DNA of 64,000 nt, taken from the NCBI GenBank assembly GCA_950097015.1, contig CATNEN010000038.1, positions 24,775,001 to 24,839,000 of the forward strand, in the 5' to 3' direction. A model generated the notes under the pieces. It was given only the letters and a program-made list of their open reading frames with translations, was not told where the DNA came from and made no database searches. The stretch is from Macrostomum hystrix. Taxonomy: Eukaryota; Platyhelminthes; Macrostomidae. This document shows, one piece after another, positions 42,361-53,487 of this stretch. A program made the position numbers and the translations under genes. Positions within the stretch are counted from its first letter, which is position 1, and each line of letters starts with the position of its first letter.

Positions 42361-43384
42361 TGTGAGTAGTAATTAAGGAAAAATATATAATTTTAAATTC
42401 AGACCAAACGAATTACAAAAAATGTATTTTTATCAGTTATTTTGAATGCTATAGTCAATTATGTACCAGCATAATTAGATTTATGTAATACATGCGATAT
42501 AACTCGATCGAAAATCTACCCCGTTTTACGTACGCCTCGTCCATTTAGGAAGACCGCAATGATTGCGTCTCGATCGAATCACAAAATAAAAATTTAACTA
42601 ATAATTTGACCGTTTATATAGCAAAGATAATTAGATTTTAATCCACAGCTGTGACATTGAGGAAAGCTGTGTACACTTAGTTTGTCAATAACCATTGATA
42701 AAACAGACAAGCTGAATAAAAATATTCCCAAAACTAGCTGATTTTTGACACGGGCAAGGCATATAGACAGAAGTACATACACTGCTCTCATCTATTAACA
42801 GTAGGACTACCAAGCCGTTTTGCCGCCCGTTTTTATACCAAGTGCCCCCCCGGTAAACTTTTTGGCAGCACCTGAATGCTAACAGCGTTGGGTGGTAACT
42901 GATTGGTTGACAGACTAGGCGATGGTGTACTGTGGTTGAGTTGCGCCTAATATTTTAACTTGAGCAGTGAAAGTTGAGAAATTCGCGTCAAGGTGTCCAT
43001 AGTGGCCAATTTCCTTCTGTTGTTGCCATTGAAGGTCCAGCAGTCCATCTAGATAAAGGCAGGTGACAACCAAAGACGGAGATGATGCAGGCACATTCGG
43101 GTGACATGCTGATCAATTTTGAAGGCCTGGCAAGGCCGCACTGAGGCGCAGTGCTAATTTGTGTATAGGGGTGTATGAAATACACTAGCGCTTATAGGAA
43201 AAATCTGACCTTCGGCCTGAACCATTGAATATCTCGACGGTCTGAAGAGAAGAGAAGAGGAAAACTGTCCTCTTTGTCCTTTTTCCTTAACCGGGGGGAG
43301 AAATCCCCCCCGCCTTGGTAGTTTTACTGTTAAGCGGGCTTTAATAACGGCCAAAAAATGCGGGGCTTTGATTGCAATTAATAT
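42361..43384. other. Intergenic, no gene seen
   Basis: Mixed AT-rich sequence with short frames without domains. An imperfect stem around 43295-43315 (GGGGGG/CCCCCC) is the only local structure noticed. Confidence 0.45.
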
Positions 43385-43640
43385 TATAATCAATTACACC
43401 TGTCACAATCGGGTCAGTTGTGCAGCCGACAGCATCGCCCCAGCTATTGCGTGGCACGTCTGAAGACTGCATGCACCCTAATGCTAGTAAAAATTTAACA
43501 ACTGGATGAACTGATGGAATGTAGAGTTAAGTGTCTTGGTAGAGGACACAAATCTTGAGCTGGCTACAACCCTTACCACTATCTCGATGCTAAATGGGCT
43601 GAAGTAACTCTAGCTCAAGAAATCGATCTCACAAAATGGA
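43385..43640 (-). mobile_element. SINE family 2, diverged copy
   Basis: It shares AATTACACCTG, TGTGCAGCCGACAGCA and GTCTGAAGACTGCA with the other family 2 copies. It then carries AATGTAGAGTTAAGTGTCTTGG and a GGACACAA stretch not seen in the 42-kb copy. The tRNA head is lost. Confidence 0.65.
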
Positions 43641-44244
43641 CTGGGAAATATGACAGCAGACTAAAATCCCTTAAAACTGTAGGATAAATGGAAAATAGAA
43701 ATGTTGACAATGATGCTGCATTGGAGCTCTACCATACAGCTGTCACCAGATCTCACAGCTAGTGTAGGGTGTGGTCCCAGCAGTCCGCTGAAAGCTATTT
43801 ATTAGTCTTGCGCTACGCACACAAACTGTATCAGTTCATATAGGCCTCGTTAAGCTGGCAGTAACAAATCAAACCGCGAACTCCCTTTTTTCATCGTTTT
43901 TTGTCAGTCTTTTGTCAGTCTGGATGTGTGTTTGCTCGAGTCCTGCTGTGAACACATCCGGCCTTATAGCCTTCTCACCAGATATTGCCATTTAAAGCGA
44001 TAGCCAACTCAGAGAAACGACGATATGCAGCTCAGAAACCAACTTGTCACTGTGTGCTGCTCTATGATGTTGACCCGTTAAATTGTCTGTTTTAAAGGGA
44101 CCGTAATACATTTGTTAAACGACTCCGCTCTCATGCATGGATGGGACTGCTATGGCATTAGCGATTTGCAGGCCCCATTAAAAGTTCCTGTTTCAGGAAC
44201 GAATAGATTTATTCAGAGACTGCTCATGTAGAATCTTCAGCTTT
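43641..44244. other. Intergenic, no gene seen
   Basis: No coding sequence or repeat recognised before the 28-bp satellite begins. Confidence 0.45.
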
Positions 44245-47200
44245 ACTACTGATGGCTGTCTGACAAAATGGTTTCAGTGATGGCTGTCTGACAAAATGGT
44301 TTCAGTGATGGCTGTTTGATGAAATGGTTTCAGTGATGGCTGTCTGACAAAATGGTTTCAGTGATGGCTGTTTGATGAACTGGTTTCAGTGATGGCTGTC
44401 TGACAAAATGATTTCAGTGATGGCTGTTTGATGAAATGGTTTCAGTGATGGTTGTCTGATGAACTGGTTTCAGTGATGGTTTTCTGACGAAATGGTTTCA
44501 GTGATGGCTGTTTGATGAACTGGTTTCAGTGATGGCTATTTGATGAACTGGTTTCAGTGATCGCTGTTTGATGAAATGGTTTCAGTGATGGTTGTCTGAT
44601 GAACTGGTTTCAGTGATGGCTGTTTGATGAACTGGTTTCAGTGATGGTTGTCTGACGAAATGGTTTCAGTGATGGTTGTCTGACGAAATGGTTTCAGTGA
44701 TGGCTATTTGATGAACTGGTTTCAGTGATCGCTGTTTGATGAAATGGTTTCAGTGATGGTTGTCTGATGAACTGGTTTCAGTGATGGCTGTTTGATGAAC
44801 TGGTTTCAGTGATGGTTGTCTGACGAAATGGTTTCAGTGATGGTTGTCTGACGAAATGGTTTCAGTGATGGTTGTCTGATAAATGGTTTCAGTGATGGTT
44901 GTCTGATAAAATGGTTTCAGTGATGGTTGTCTGATGAACTGGTTTCAGTGATGGTTGTCTGATGAAATGGTTTCAGTGATGGCTGTCTGACAAAATGGTT
45001 TCAGTGATGGCTGTCTGACAAAATGGTTTCAGTGATGGCTGTCTGACAAAATGGTTTCAGTGATGGCTGTCTGACAAAATGGTTTCAGTGATGGCTGTCT
45101 GACAAAATGGTTTCAGTGATGGCTGTTTGATGAACTGGTTTCAGTGATGGCTGTCTGATGAACTGGTTTCAGTGATGGCTGTCTGACAAAATGGTTTCAG
45201 TGATGGCTGTCTGACAAAATGGTTTCAGTGATGGCTGTCTGACAAAATGGTTTCAGTGATGGCTGTCTGACAAAATGGTTTCAGTGATGGCTGTCTGACA
45301 AAATGGTTTCAGTGATGGTTGTCTGATGAACTGGTTTCAGTGATGGCTGTCTGACAAAATGGTTTCAGTGATGGCTGTCTGACAAAATGGTTTCAGTGAT
45401 GGCTGTTTGATGAAATGGTTTCAGTGATGGTTGTCTGATGAACTGGTTTCAGTGATGGCTGTCTGACAAAATGGTTTCAGTGATGGCTGTCTGACAAAAT
45501 GGTTTCAGTGATGGCTGTTTGATGAACTGGTTTCAGTGATGGCTGTCTGACAAAATGGTTTCAGTGATGGCTGTTTGATGAAATGGTTTCAGTGATGGTT
45601 GTCTGATGAACTGGTTTCAGTGATGGTTTTCTGACGAAATGGTTTCAGTGATGGCTGTTTGATGAACTGGTTTCAGTGATGGCTATTTGATGAACTGGTT
45701 TCAGTGATCGCTGTTTGATGAAATGGTTTCAGTGATGGTTGTCTGATGAACTGGTTTCAGTGATGGCTGTTTGATGAAATGGTTTCAGTGATGGTTGTCT
45801 GACGAAATGGTTTCAGTGATGGTTGTCTGACGAAATGGTTTCAGTGATGGTTGTCTGACGAAATGGTTTCAGTGATGGTTGTCTGATAAATGGTTTCAGT
45901 GATGGTTGTCTGATAAAATGGTTTCAGTGATGGTTGTCTGATGAACTGGTTTCAGTGATGGTTGTCTGATGAAATGGTTTCAGTGATGGCTGTCTGACAA
46001 AATGGTTTCAGTGATGGCTGTCTGACAAAATGGTTTCAGTGATGGCTGTCTGACAAAATGGTTTCAGTGATGGCTGTCTGACAAAATGGTTTCAGTGATG
46101 GCTGTCTGACAAAATGGTTTCAGTGATGGCTGTTTGATGAACTGGTTTCAGTGATGGCTGTCTGATGAACTGGTTTCAGTGATGGCTGTCTGACAAAATG
46201 GTTTCAGTGATGGCTGTCTGACAAAATGGTTTCAGTGATGGCTGTCTGACAAAATGGTTTCAGTGATGGCTGTCTGACAAAATGGTTTCAGTGATGGCTG
46301 TCTGACAAAATGGTTTCAGTGATGGTTGTCTGATGAACTGGTTTCAGTGATGGCTGTCTGACAAAATGGTTTCAGTGATGGCTGTCTGACAAAATGGTTT
46401 CAGTGATGGCTGTTTGATGAAATGGTTTCAGTGATGGTTGTCTGATGAACTGGTTTCAGTGATGGCTGTCTGACAAAATGGTTTCAGTGATGGCTGTCTG
46501 ACAAAATGGTTTCAGTGATGGCTGTTTGATGAACTGGTTTCAGTGATGGCTGTCTGACAAAATGGTTTCAGTGATGGCTGTTTGATGAAATGGTTTCAGT
46601 GATGGTTGTCTGATGAACTGGTTTCAGTGATGGTTTTCTGACGAAATGGTTTCAGTGATGGCTGTTTGATGAACTGGTTTCAGTGATGGCTATTTGATGA
46701 ACTGGTTTCAGTGATCGCTGTTTGATGAAATGGTTTCAGTGATGGTTGTCTGATGAACTGGTTTCAGTGATGGCTGTTTGATGAAATGGTTTCAGTGATG
46801 GTTGTCTGACGAAATGGTTTCAGTGATGGTTGTCTGACGAAATGGTTTCAGTGATGGTTGTCTGACGAAATGGTTTCAGTGATGGTTGTCTGATAAATGG
46901 TTTCAGTGATGGTTATCTGATAAAATGGTTTCAGTGATGGTTGTCTGATGAACTGGTTTCAGTGATGGTTGTCTGATGAAATGGTTTCAGTGATGGTTGT
47001 CTGACGAAATGGTTTCAGTGATGATTGTCTGATGAACTGTTTTCAGTGATGGTTGTTTGATGAAATGGTTTCAGTGATGGTTGTTTGATGAACTGGTTTC
47101 AGTGATGGCTGTTTGATGAAATGGTTTCAGTGATGGCTGTTTGATGAAATGGTTTCAGTGATGGTTGTCTGATGAACTGGTTTCAGTGATGGCTGTCTGA

Positions 47201-47785
47201 CAAAATGGTTTCAGTGATGGCTGTCTGACAAAATGGTTTCAGTGATGGCTGTTTGATGAACTGGTTTCAGTGATGGCTGTCTGACAAAATGGTTTCAGTG
47301 ATGGCTGTTTGATGAAATGGTTTCAGTGATGGTTGTCTGATGAACTGGTTTCAGTGATGGTTTTCTGACGAAATGGTTTCAGTGATGGCTGTTTGATGAA
47401 CTGGTTTCAGTGATGGCTATTTGATGAACTGGTTTCAGTGATCGCTGTTTGATGAAATGGTTTCAGTGATGGTTGTCTGATGAACTGGTTTCAGTGATGG
47501 CTGTTTGATGAACTGGTTTCAGTGATGGCTGTTTGATGAACTGGTTTCAGTGATGGCTGTTTGATGAAATGGTTTCAGTGATGGCTGTCTGATAAAATGG
47601 TTTCAGTGATGGTTTTCTGACGAAAAGGTTTCAGTGATGGCTGTCTGACGAAATGGTTTCAGTGATGGCTGTCTGATGAAATGATAAACAGTGATGGTTG
47701 TCTGATGAAGTGGTTTCAGTGATGGTTGTGTGATGAAGTGGTTTCAGTGATGGTTGTCTGATGAAGTGGGTACATTAACGACCTG
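44245..47785. repeat. 28-bp satellite with ~1.01-kb higher-order repeats
   Basis: About 126 units of GATGG(C/T)TGTCTGA(C/T)(A/G)AA followed by ATGGTTTCAGT. The rare variant pair GATGGCTATTTGATGAACTG / GATCGCTGTTTGATG occurs at about 44533, 44701, 45673, 46688 and 47414. A 27-bp short unit (CTGATAAATGG) recurs at about 44876, 45885 and 46900, i.e. every ~1010-1015 bp (36 units). Blocks of about 1 kb were therefore duplicated as units. Each monomer contains TTTCAG. Confidence 0.95.
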
Positions 47786-48280
47786 TCTAATGAATCGGTT
47801 TCAGAGAAGGCTCCTGTACGAGCTTTGCTACTTGACTCGATATGGTTTCGACAGACGATCGAATGATTCTGTAACGAAGGGTTTTCTCAGATGGTTGCCA
47901 AACTATTAACTAAGTTGTATTAATGATCGCTGTAAATTTAAGAGCATCGTTTCAGCTATGGTTGACAGATAAAGGTCGTTTGGCAATGGCACAAGACCAC
48001 TTCGAGCGACTATTTCGTGGTTTTGGGAGTCTCATTTGATAATGATTGTGACAACTTTGCTGGCACCGACCGTCATCCAATAATCGAATAAGTTTAACGC
48101 GAGCCCATTCGCTCTACTGAATGGCTAGCCAATGAGATAGAGACACGAGCGCGTCAGTGTGCTCAACGCTGTCCTGTGGTAAGCACAGATAAATAAAAGC
48201 AGGATCATCAGCCTGCTGTCTTTCTCTCGCACTAATAAAAAAACTACTTTTTGTCCATCAAAACTTGTCAATCGGTCAGC
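47786..48280. other. Upstream region of the peptide-precursor gene
   Basis: Non-coding. GATAAATAAAAGC at about 48187-48199 looks like a TATA-type core promoter about 85-95 bp before the start codon; the 5' UTR would then start near 48220. Confidence 0.5.
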
Positions 48281-48611
48281 ATGTCAAACTCTAGCAAAAC
48301 CATAGTCTGCCTGCTGTTAGTCACTGTGTCAGTTTTTGAGTTGACTCAGACCGTTCATGGCGGCCTAATCAAAATTAGCGCCAACCGCATGAGGGTGAGA
48401 ACACTGACTAGTATCAAAATACTCTAAGAATACAGCGTGCTCAAAGTTACTAATCAGAGCACAATTAAAATTTGTGTCTTATCCGCAGATGGAGCCAGCT
48501 GAGATGGAGCCAGAGGCTAACTATAACAGCGAAGATGGCGCCGAATTTATCAAGCGTTTGATGGTCAAGAGGCCGTTCTGTAACTGGTACGGCTGCTCCA
48601 ATGACAAGTGA
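48281..48611 (+). CDS. Secreted peptide precursor with a 6-residue disulphide ring (CCAP-like)
   Basis: Two exons, 48281-48394 and 48489-48611, phase 0 with a GTGAGA donor and a CGCAG acceptor, giving 78 residues. Residues 1-27 form a signal peptide (TIVCLLLVTVSVFEL core). An acidic spacer (39-57) precedes dibasic sites at Lys60-Arg61 and Lys65-Arg66. Cleavage after Arg66 releases PFCNWYGCSND, with the terminal Lys78 removable by carboxypeptidase. Cys69 and Cys74 can close a ring. PFCN...GC recalls crustacean cardioactive peptide and its molluscan relatives, but the ring has four inner residues, not five, and there is no amidation glycine directly after it. Being the last peptide of a short precursor is typical of many neuropeptides. 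An AATAAA lies at about 48711. A secreted non-neuronal peptide is the alternative. Confidence 0.75.
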
Positions 48612-49854
48612 CAGTCTTGTACTTGATTTATACAGTTTCAGAAGCCGCGGGCTGGAATATTGATAGTGTAACAAACTAATTAAACAATGATAAAACATTT
48701 CTGAGAACTTAATAAAATAAACTGATCTTGACTCAAACAGCGAGTCATGTAGGGTCTCTGAGTCACAGCTATTTGCTGTTTCATATTGTCAAGAATTCAT
48801 TAAAAAAGTTTTTTCTGAGTTTACTGGAGCATTGTCCTTTGTTTTTATTCTTTCATTTCACGAAATTGCGATATTTGATACCGAGGTGGGAGTTTAAATT
48901 AAGAGTATTGGGTTTGGAGTCGAAACGAGGAAAATGTTTCATGGGTCTGGAGGAAGAAAAGAAGGGATCAAAGTAGTCAGGGAATTGAGGTACAACAAAG
49001 CTGGGATCGAGTAAGAACACGGTTATTGGGTGTACAACAGAGGGGATATTGAGGTAGAACAGGGGGATGGGGGATGGGGGAGCAGAGGGGATCGGGGTAG
49101 AATAGAGCTGCGATCGGGGTAAGAACAGAGGGATCGAGGTAGAACATCGAGGTAAAAGCGAAAGTGTTAGGGTGCAGATGGGTGCTAGAACGGAAAAAAT
49201 CTCGGGGAGAAAGGAAATCTGAGACAACAGCAAAGAAGGCGATCAATTGTGGCCGGGAGAGACTGGAAGAATTAATAGTGCGGAGAAGAAAGGAACCGTT
49301 AAGGAACCGTGATAACGGAAGAGAAACGGGTAAAACAGGTGTGGGACAGGAACGTTTGTTTCCATGCAACGACAATTGCGGTCCGCGATCGAGAAGGTAA
49401 CTCACGAGTGCCAGGCTGTTTAAACTTGATTTGATTAGTTGCTACTTCAAACCAAATAAAAAAATGCCTCATATAAAAATACTGATGTCATACAACGGGC
49501 TCATTGAACGTTATTACTATTGAAATATTGCAGCAAAAAGGCTTTATAATTTTTTTTGAGTTTTTGTTTAACTTTTCAAAAAAACCGTTATATTATTGTG
49601 GCTCCTATTTGAAATGTTGGCTTTCGTTTTTTAAAGTGAATTCACTTGCATCAAAGTACCTAGTACGTAGACATAAATTTTAGATGTATGAGTTCCAATG
49701 CATTTCCAAGGTAAAATTGTTGAACTTTAATGTTGTCATTTTTCGAGCAAAAAACTGTATTAAAGTTTTTAAGCTATAATGCGACCAGTTCGTATTATAT
49801 GATTGCTGGCTTATTAGCTTATTGTATTGTACCTTATTATTATTATTATTTATT
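48612..49854. other. 3' UTR and intergenic sequence
   Basis: Contains the peptide gene's poly(A) signal near 48711. At about 48985-49170 there is a decayed purine-rich repeat (GATCGGGGTAGAACAGAG-like units). No gene recognised; the minus-strand frames of 126-142 codons here come from this repeat. Confidence 0.5.
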
Positions 49855-50665
49855 ATTATTATTGCACACAGGAGGGCTGCGTGCAATCGCACATCATTTG
49901 GTGACACTTGACCGGCAGCCAGCGAGGAGGCAATTCTGCCCATTTTGCTGACTCCTGAGCGCACACACACTGATGCAGTAACACAGGCACATTCTCACAT
50001 GAGTCACATTCGGCTATGGTGGAGTTCCGTTCGTTATATTATTTTGCAATTCAAAATGACTGCGGACAGGTTAAACAAGTTTTACGACCAACGCAGCAAC
50101 ATTTAAACAACACGAGGACACTCAGAAAAGTTCATCAGAGGTTCATCAGTTCCTTATCTGTTCATCAAGTTGGATAGGCCCTAATAGTGGGACACCCAAT
50201 ACATGAAGTTGTCGAATGCATTGACTGGGTATAGACTCAAATGACTCAAATAGTTGGTGAGGCAACTTGAGCAACTTGAGCCGATAAGGTCTTGACTTGA
50301 GCCAACAGTCAATTTTAGACCATAGACATGCATATGCCACGTCATGCCAAATCGTCCGTTGCATTACTGGGCTTTTGGCACCATTTTGAAATTGAAAAAT
50401 AATATAACGAACGGAACTCCACCATAGCCGTCACATTCACATAGGTGTGTACATCTGCCCTGACTTTCTCATTGTCAGGCAGTGTAGACTTCACTGTGTG
50501 CCTTGGAGGTTGGCCCTCAAGGGCATAAATCGCACTATAAGTCCCCAAGACTTCTCTCTGTGGCTGCACCCCAATTTCCCCAAATAAATGTGGCATTGCT
50601 ATGGAATCAAACTTAGGGACCAAGAGGCAAATGTGTTAACTGCTCTGCCACCAACCCCCAATATT
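49855..50665 (-). mobile_element. SINE family 1, full copy split by a later insertion
   Basis: It has the ATT-type tail at about 49838-49863, distal body (TCATTTGGTGACACTTGACC), an interruption at 50012-50430, then the rest of the body (TTTCTCATTGTCAGGCAGTG) and the tRNA-like head ending near 50665. It is the most complete minus-strand member of the family. Confidence 0.88.
50012..50430. mobile_element. ~420-bp TIR element inserted in the SINE
   Basis: The ends are inverted repeats of about 50 bp: GGCTATGGTGGAGTTCCGTT at the left and its complement at the right. They are flanked by a perfect 8-bp duplication TCACATTC (50004-50011 and 50431-50438), which pins the insertion exactly. 8-bp duplications suit hAT or P-type elements. 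No intact gene inside, so non-autonomous. Contains one CCATAGAC (about 50320). Confidence 0.9.
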
Positions 50666-52740
50666 ATACCTTAGGGTAATGTATCATCAACCAAACAGTG
50701 TATCTTCAAAACCGAACAAGAATTTTGACTTTTTCCTTGGTCTCGTGCAAGACAGAAACAAGCTATTGTGTTTCACAGAACAACTAATTTGAAAGTTGAA
50801 GAAATTATCTACAGGCTGAGGCATGATGTGCAATGAAGCATTAAGAGGACAGAAAGATATTGTTGATGTTTCAGTAGAAATTTTTATTGCAAAAGCATAC
50901 TTTTTAACAACATTTTTTCAGTATGTACTTTAGACGAAGATTGTATGTGGTTGCTTGCCAATTAAATGACCATAAATGTAGTTATTTATAGAGCATGAAT
51001 AATGCTTTCAAATTACATAATTCATGATAGTTCACTCCTTGAAATAAGATTAAACCACTCACTCAAATTTTAAAACCAAACATCAAATTCTCTGTTTGGT
51101 TTGAAGATACATGAAAATCATTGTTTGGTTTTAGATAAAAAGCAGGAATAACTTTTTTTCTATTTGATAAAATAGCAAAAGCAGATACTTTTTAGAAAGA
51201 TGTAACTGTTTTCTATAACTTGGCTTTTGATTTATCATGATATCCTAAATATAAAATCTGTAGCTTAGGTTTAAAATTTTAAAAATACACATTCTTGTTT
51301 AGTTGATAATACATTACCCTATTATACTTTAAATTCTTACATTTGTTTTATTCTTGCTAGGCATATAACCTATAATATAGCACAGGGTACTGTTGTAATT
51401 TATCATACATGCGCAACCTCCCAAATCTTAGCCGGCCGTGCAACTTAGTTTTTGCTCTCATTTGCGACTTAGTTCGTTTAATTGCTCTATTTATGACTTA
51501 GTTTGCTCTCATTTGCTCTCTTTTTCTCTCCCCTTTTTCCTTTTCTTCACGCCTTCTTTTTTTGTCCCTTGGTCCCCCCCTTTGTTTTTTTTTATCTTGG
51601 TCGATTGGTTTTTGTGACTTACCTTGCTTAGCCCTTGTTTCACCCGGCTATATGATATGTATGATCACATTAGGCCCACTTGGTGCATCAATGAATGCTA
51701 AAAATATATTAAAAAGCTATCTGACCACATGCTAAGAAAGTTTTTTGTTTGCTTAAAAGTTAAAATCAGAAAAAGTGTGGCTTTTGCAAGTTATAATTAG
51801 GCCTTCAATTTTTTTGTCTTTAGGCCTAGGTCAATAAAAATCAGGTTGACCTAGGGCAGTGAGCATTTTTTCTAATCTTATTCAGAATATCACTTGTTAC
51901 ATTTGTATTAGTGCTTCTTTTGTAATAATACCTATCTTGACTCTTGAGCACAAAGTATAGCTATTAGCAATTTATATATGGTTAGGAATTCAGTGTGAGG
52001 CAATTGTATGCCAAATATTTGGGAATTAACCACATGAATATTGATCTCAACTATGCCAATGGGTTGGCTAGGCCTAGCTAAATAGTGTAGGCCTAGCTAT
52101 ATAGGCCCCCTAGTGTAGGCCTATGCTACATTTGTACCAATAGCCATTGGTTGTTTGTTTCTTTTTAGGCTTTGCAAATTCAATTTTGCTGTATATAATA
52201 TATATATATAAATGTATATATATACATTTTCACTATATTTCTACCAAGATAGGCCTACCTAGGTAAGATACATAGTTATAATTAGCTATAAGAGCATAAG
52301 ATTATAATTTGTAAAGTTATGATATAACCAAGTCATTTGCTAAATTATGCAAATTGTAAGCTAACTGATAAAGTAGACCAAATAGGGACACAAATGGGCA
52401 AATCTATACAATTATTTTAGAAATGTTATATATGTAAGCCAGTTAGGCCAAACAAATATTAAATCAATAGTATTGATATTGAAAATGATATTGCGGTAGC
52501 TACCAGAGATATTTTTACAGAGTGCTCAGATACAGTTGTATATAAATGCAACCTCGACTGTTTGAAAGTTACAGGCAGATTAATTAGTTATGGCCTACAG
52601 ATCATGGGAAAATTTTGGAGGTACAGATTTAAGGAAATTTTATTGTAGGCAAACTTGTGTTTCTAAAGGCTATATTTCTAGGGACAGTTAGGCAATTTAT
52701 AGAAAACTACATTAGGCTGTTACTTTAATTTTTATCAAAA
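50666..52740. other. Intergenic, no gene seen
   Basis: Two kilobases of AT-rich sequence including a pyrimidine-rich stretch at 51500-51560, a TATATA run at 52195-52225 and short AGGCCTA repeats near 52070-52130. GTTTGGTT(T)GAAGATAC-type text recurs around 50690-50715 and 51095-51135. Confidence 0.45.
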
Positions 52741-53025
52741 AATTTATAATAATTCATAATTGATTACACCTGCCCCAATCAGACCAAGTGTGCAGCCGAT
52801 AGCACAGCCGCAGCTATTGGGCTGCACATCTGAAGACTGCTTACAGCTATTAAGTCCATGGACTGGGGGGACGCCACACCCACCTTTAATTCTCCCAGCT
52901 AATGCTGGTACCCATTTAACAGCTGGGGGAACTTAAGCACTGCAGTGGAGTGGAGTCGGGAATCGAACCTCCGACCTTTAATTCGTGAGTCCGACGCCCT
53001 AACCACTAGGCTGCAACTACAAATG
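52741..53025 (-). mobile_element. SINE family 2 copy
   Basis: The complement reads GTTGCAGCCTAGTGGTTAGG (A box) and GGTTCGATTCCCGACTCC (B box). The body shares CCCAGCTGTTAAATGGGTAC and TCCCCCCAGTCC with the 42-kb copy, and GTGTGCAGCCGATAGCACAG lies at the far end. Full length. Confidence 0.88.
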
Positions 53026-53421
53026 TTCTACCCAAACAGACCACAAATGCTAGTCTCTTTTTTAATCTGGGCTAAAGAAATAGATGTCACAGCTTTTTAC
53101 CTAGTAACATTATTGGCTTCCTTGAAATTCGAACTCTTGACAATGCTACAAAACTCCCTGAACTTAAACCTTGCAGATGCAGAAACAGTTAAAGCGACAG
53201 TTTGCCAAATTTCATCTTTTTAGTTTCCTAATGAAACAACATAATAAATTATGAGCATTAAAAACATGTATAGTATCTGAATTATTTTTCTAATTATGTC
53301 TAATTTCCAGCCTGCCATAACATGGAAAATGTCAAAGAAAAATGTCTTGAATGAAATAATTTATAACAAAAAGACAGCTAGACCAGTTTATCATTGACAA
53401 ACCCTGCTGTACTGCAACATT

Positions 53422-53429
53422 ATATAAAA
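53422..53429 (+). promoter_or_regulatory. TATA box of the RhoGAP gene
   Basis: ATTATATAAAAATCAGCAGTC lies about 60 bp before the start codon of the RhoGAP-like gene, the right distance for a TATA box with a start site near 53450. Confidence 0.6.
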
Positions 53430-53487
53430 ATCAGCAGTCCTGGATTCCCAGCAGCAGTCGGGGCCAGCAGCTGAGGCCAAAGGCCCA

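Noticed and set aside
51500..51600. Regulatory polypyrimidine tract
   Set aside because: A single short C/T-rich stretch without a neighbouring gene or repetition; nothing to support a function.
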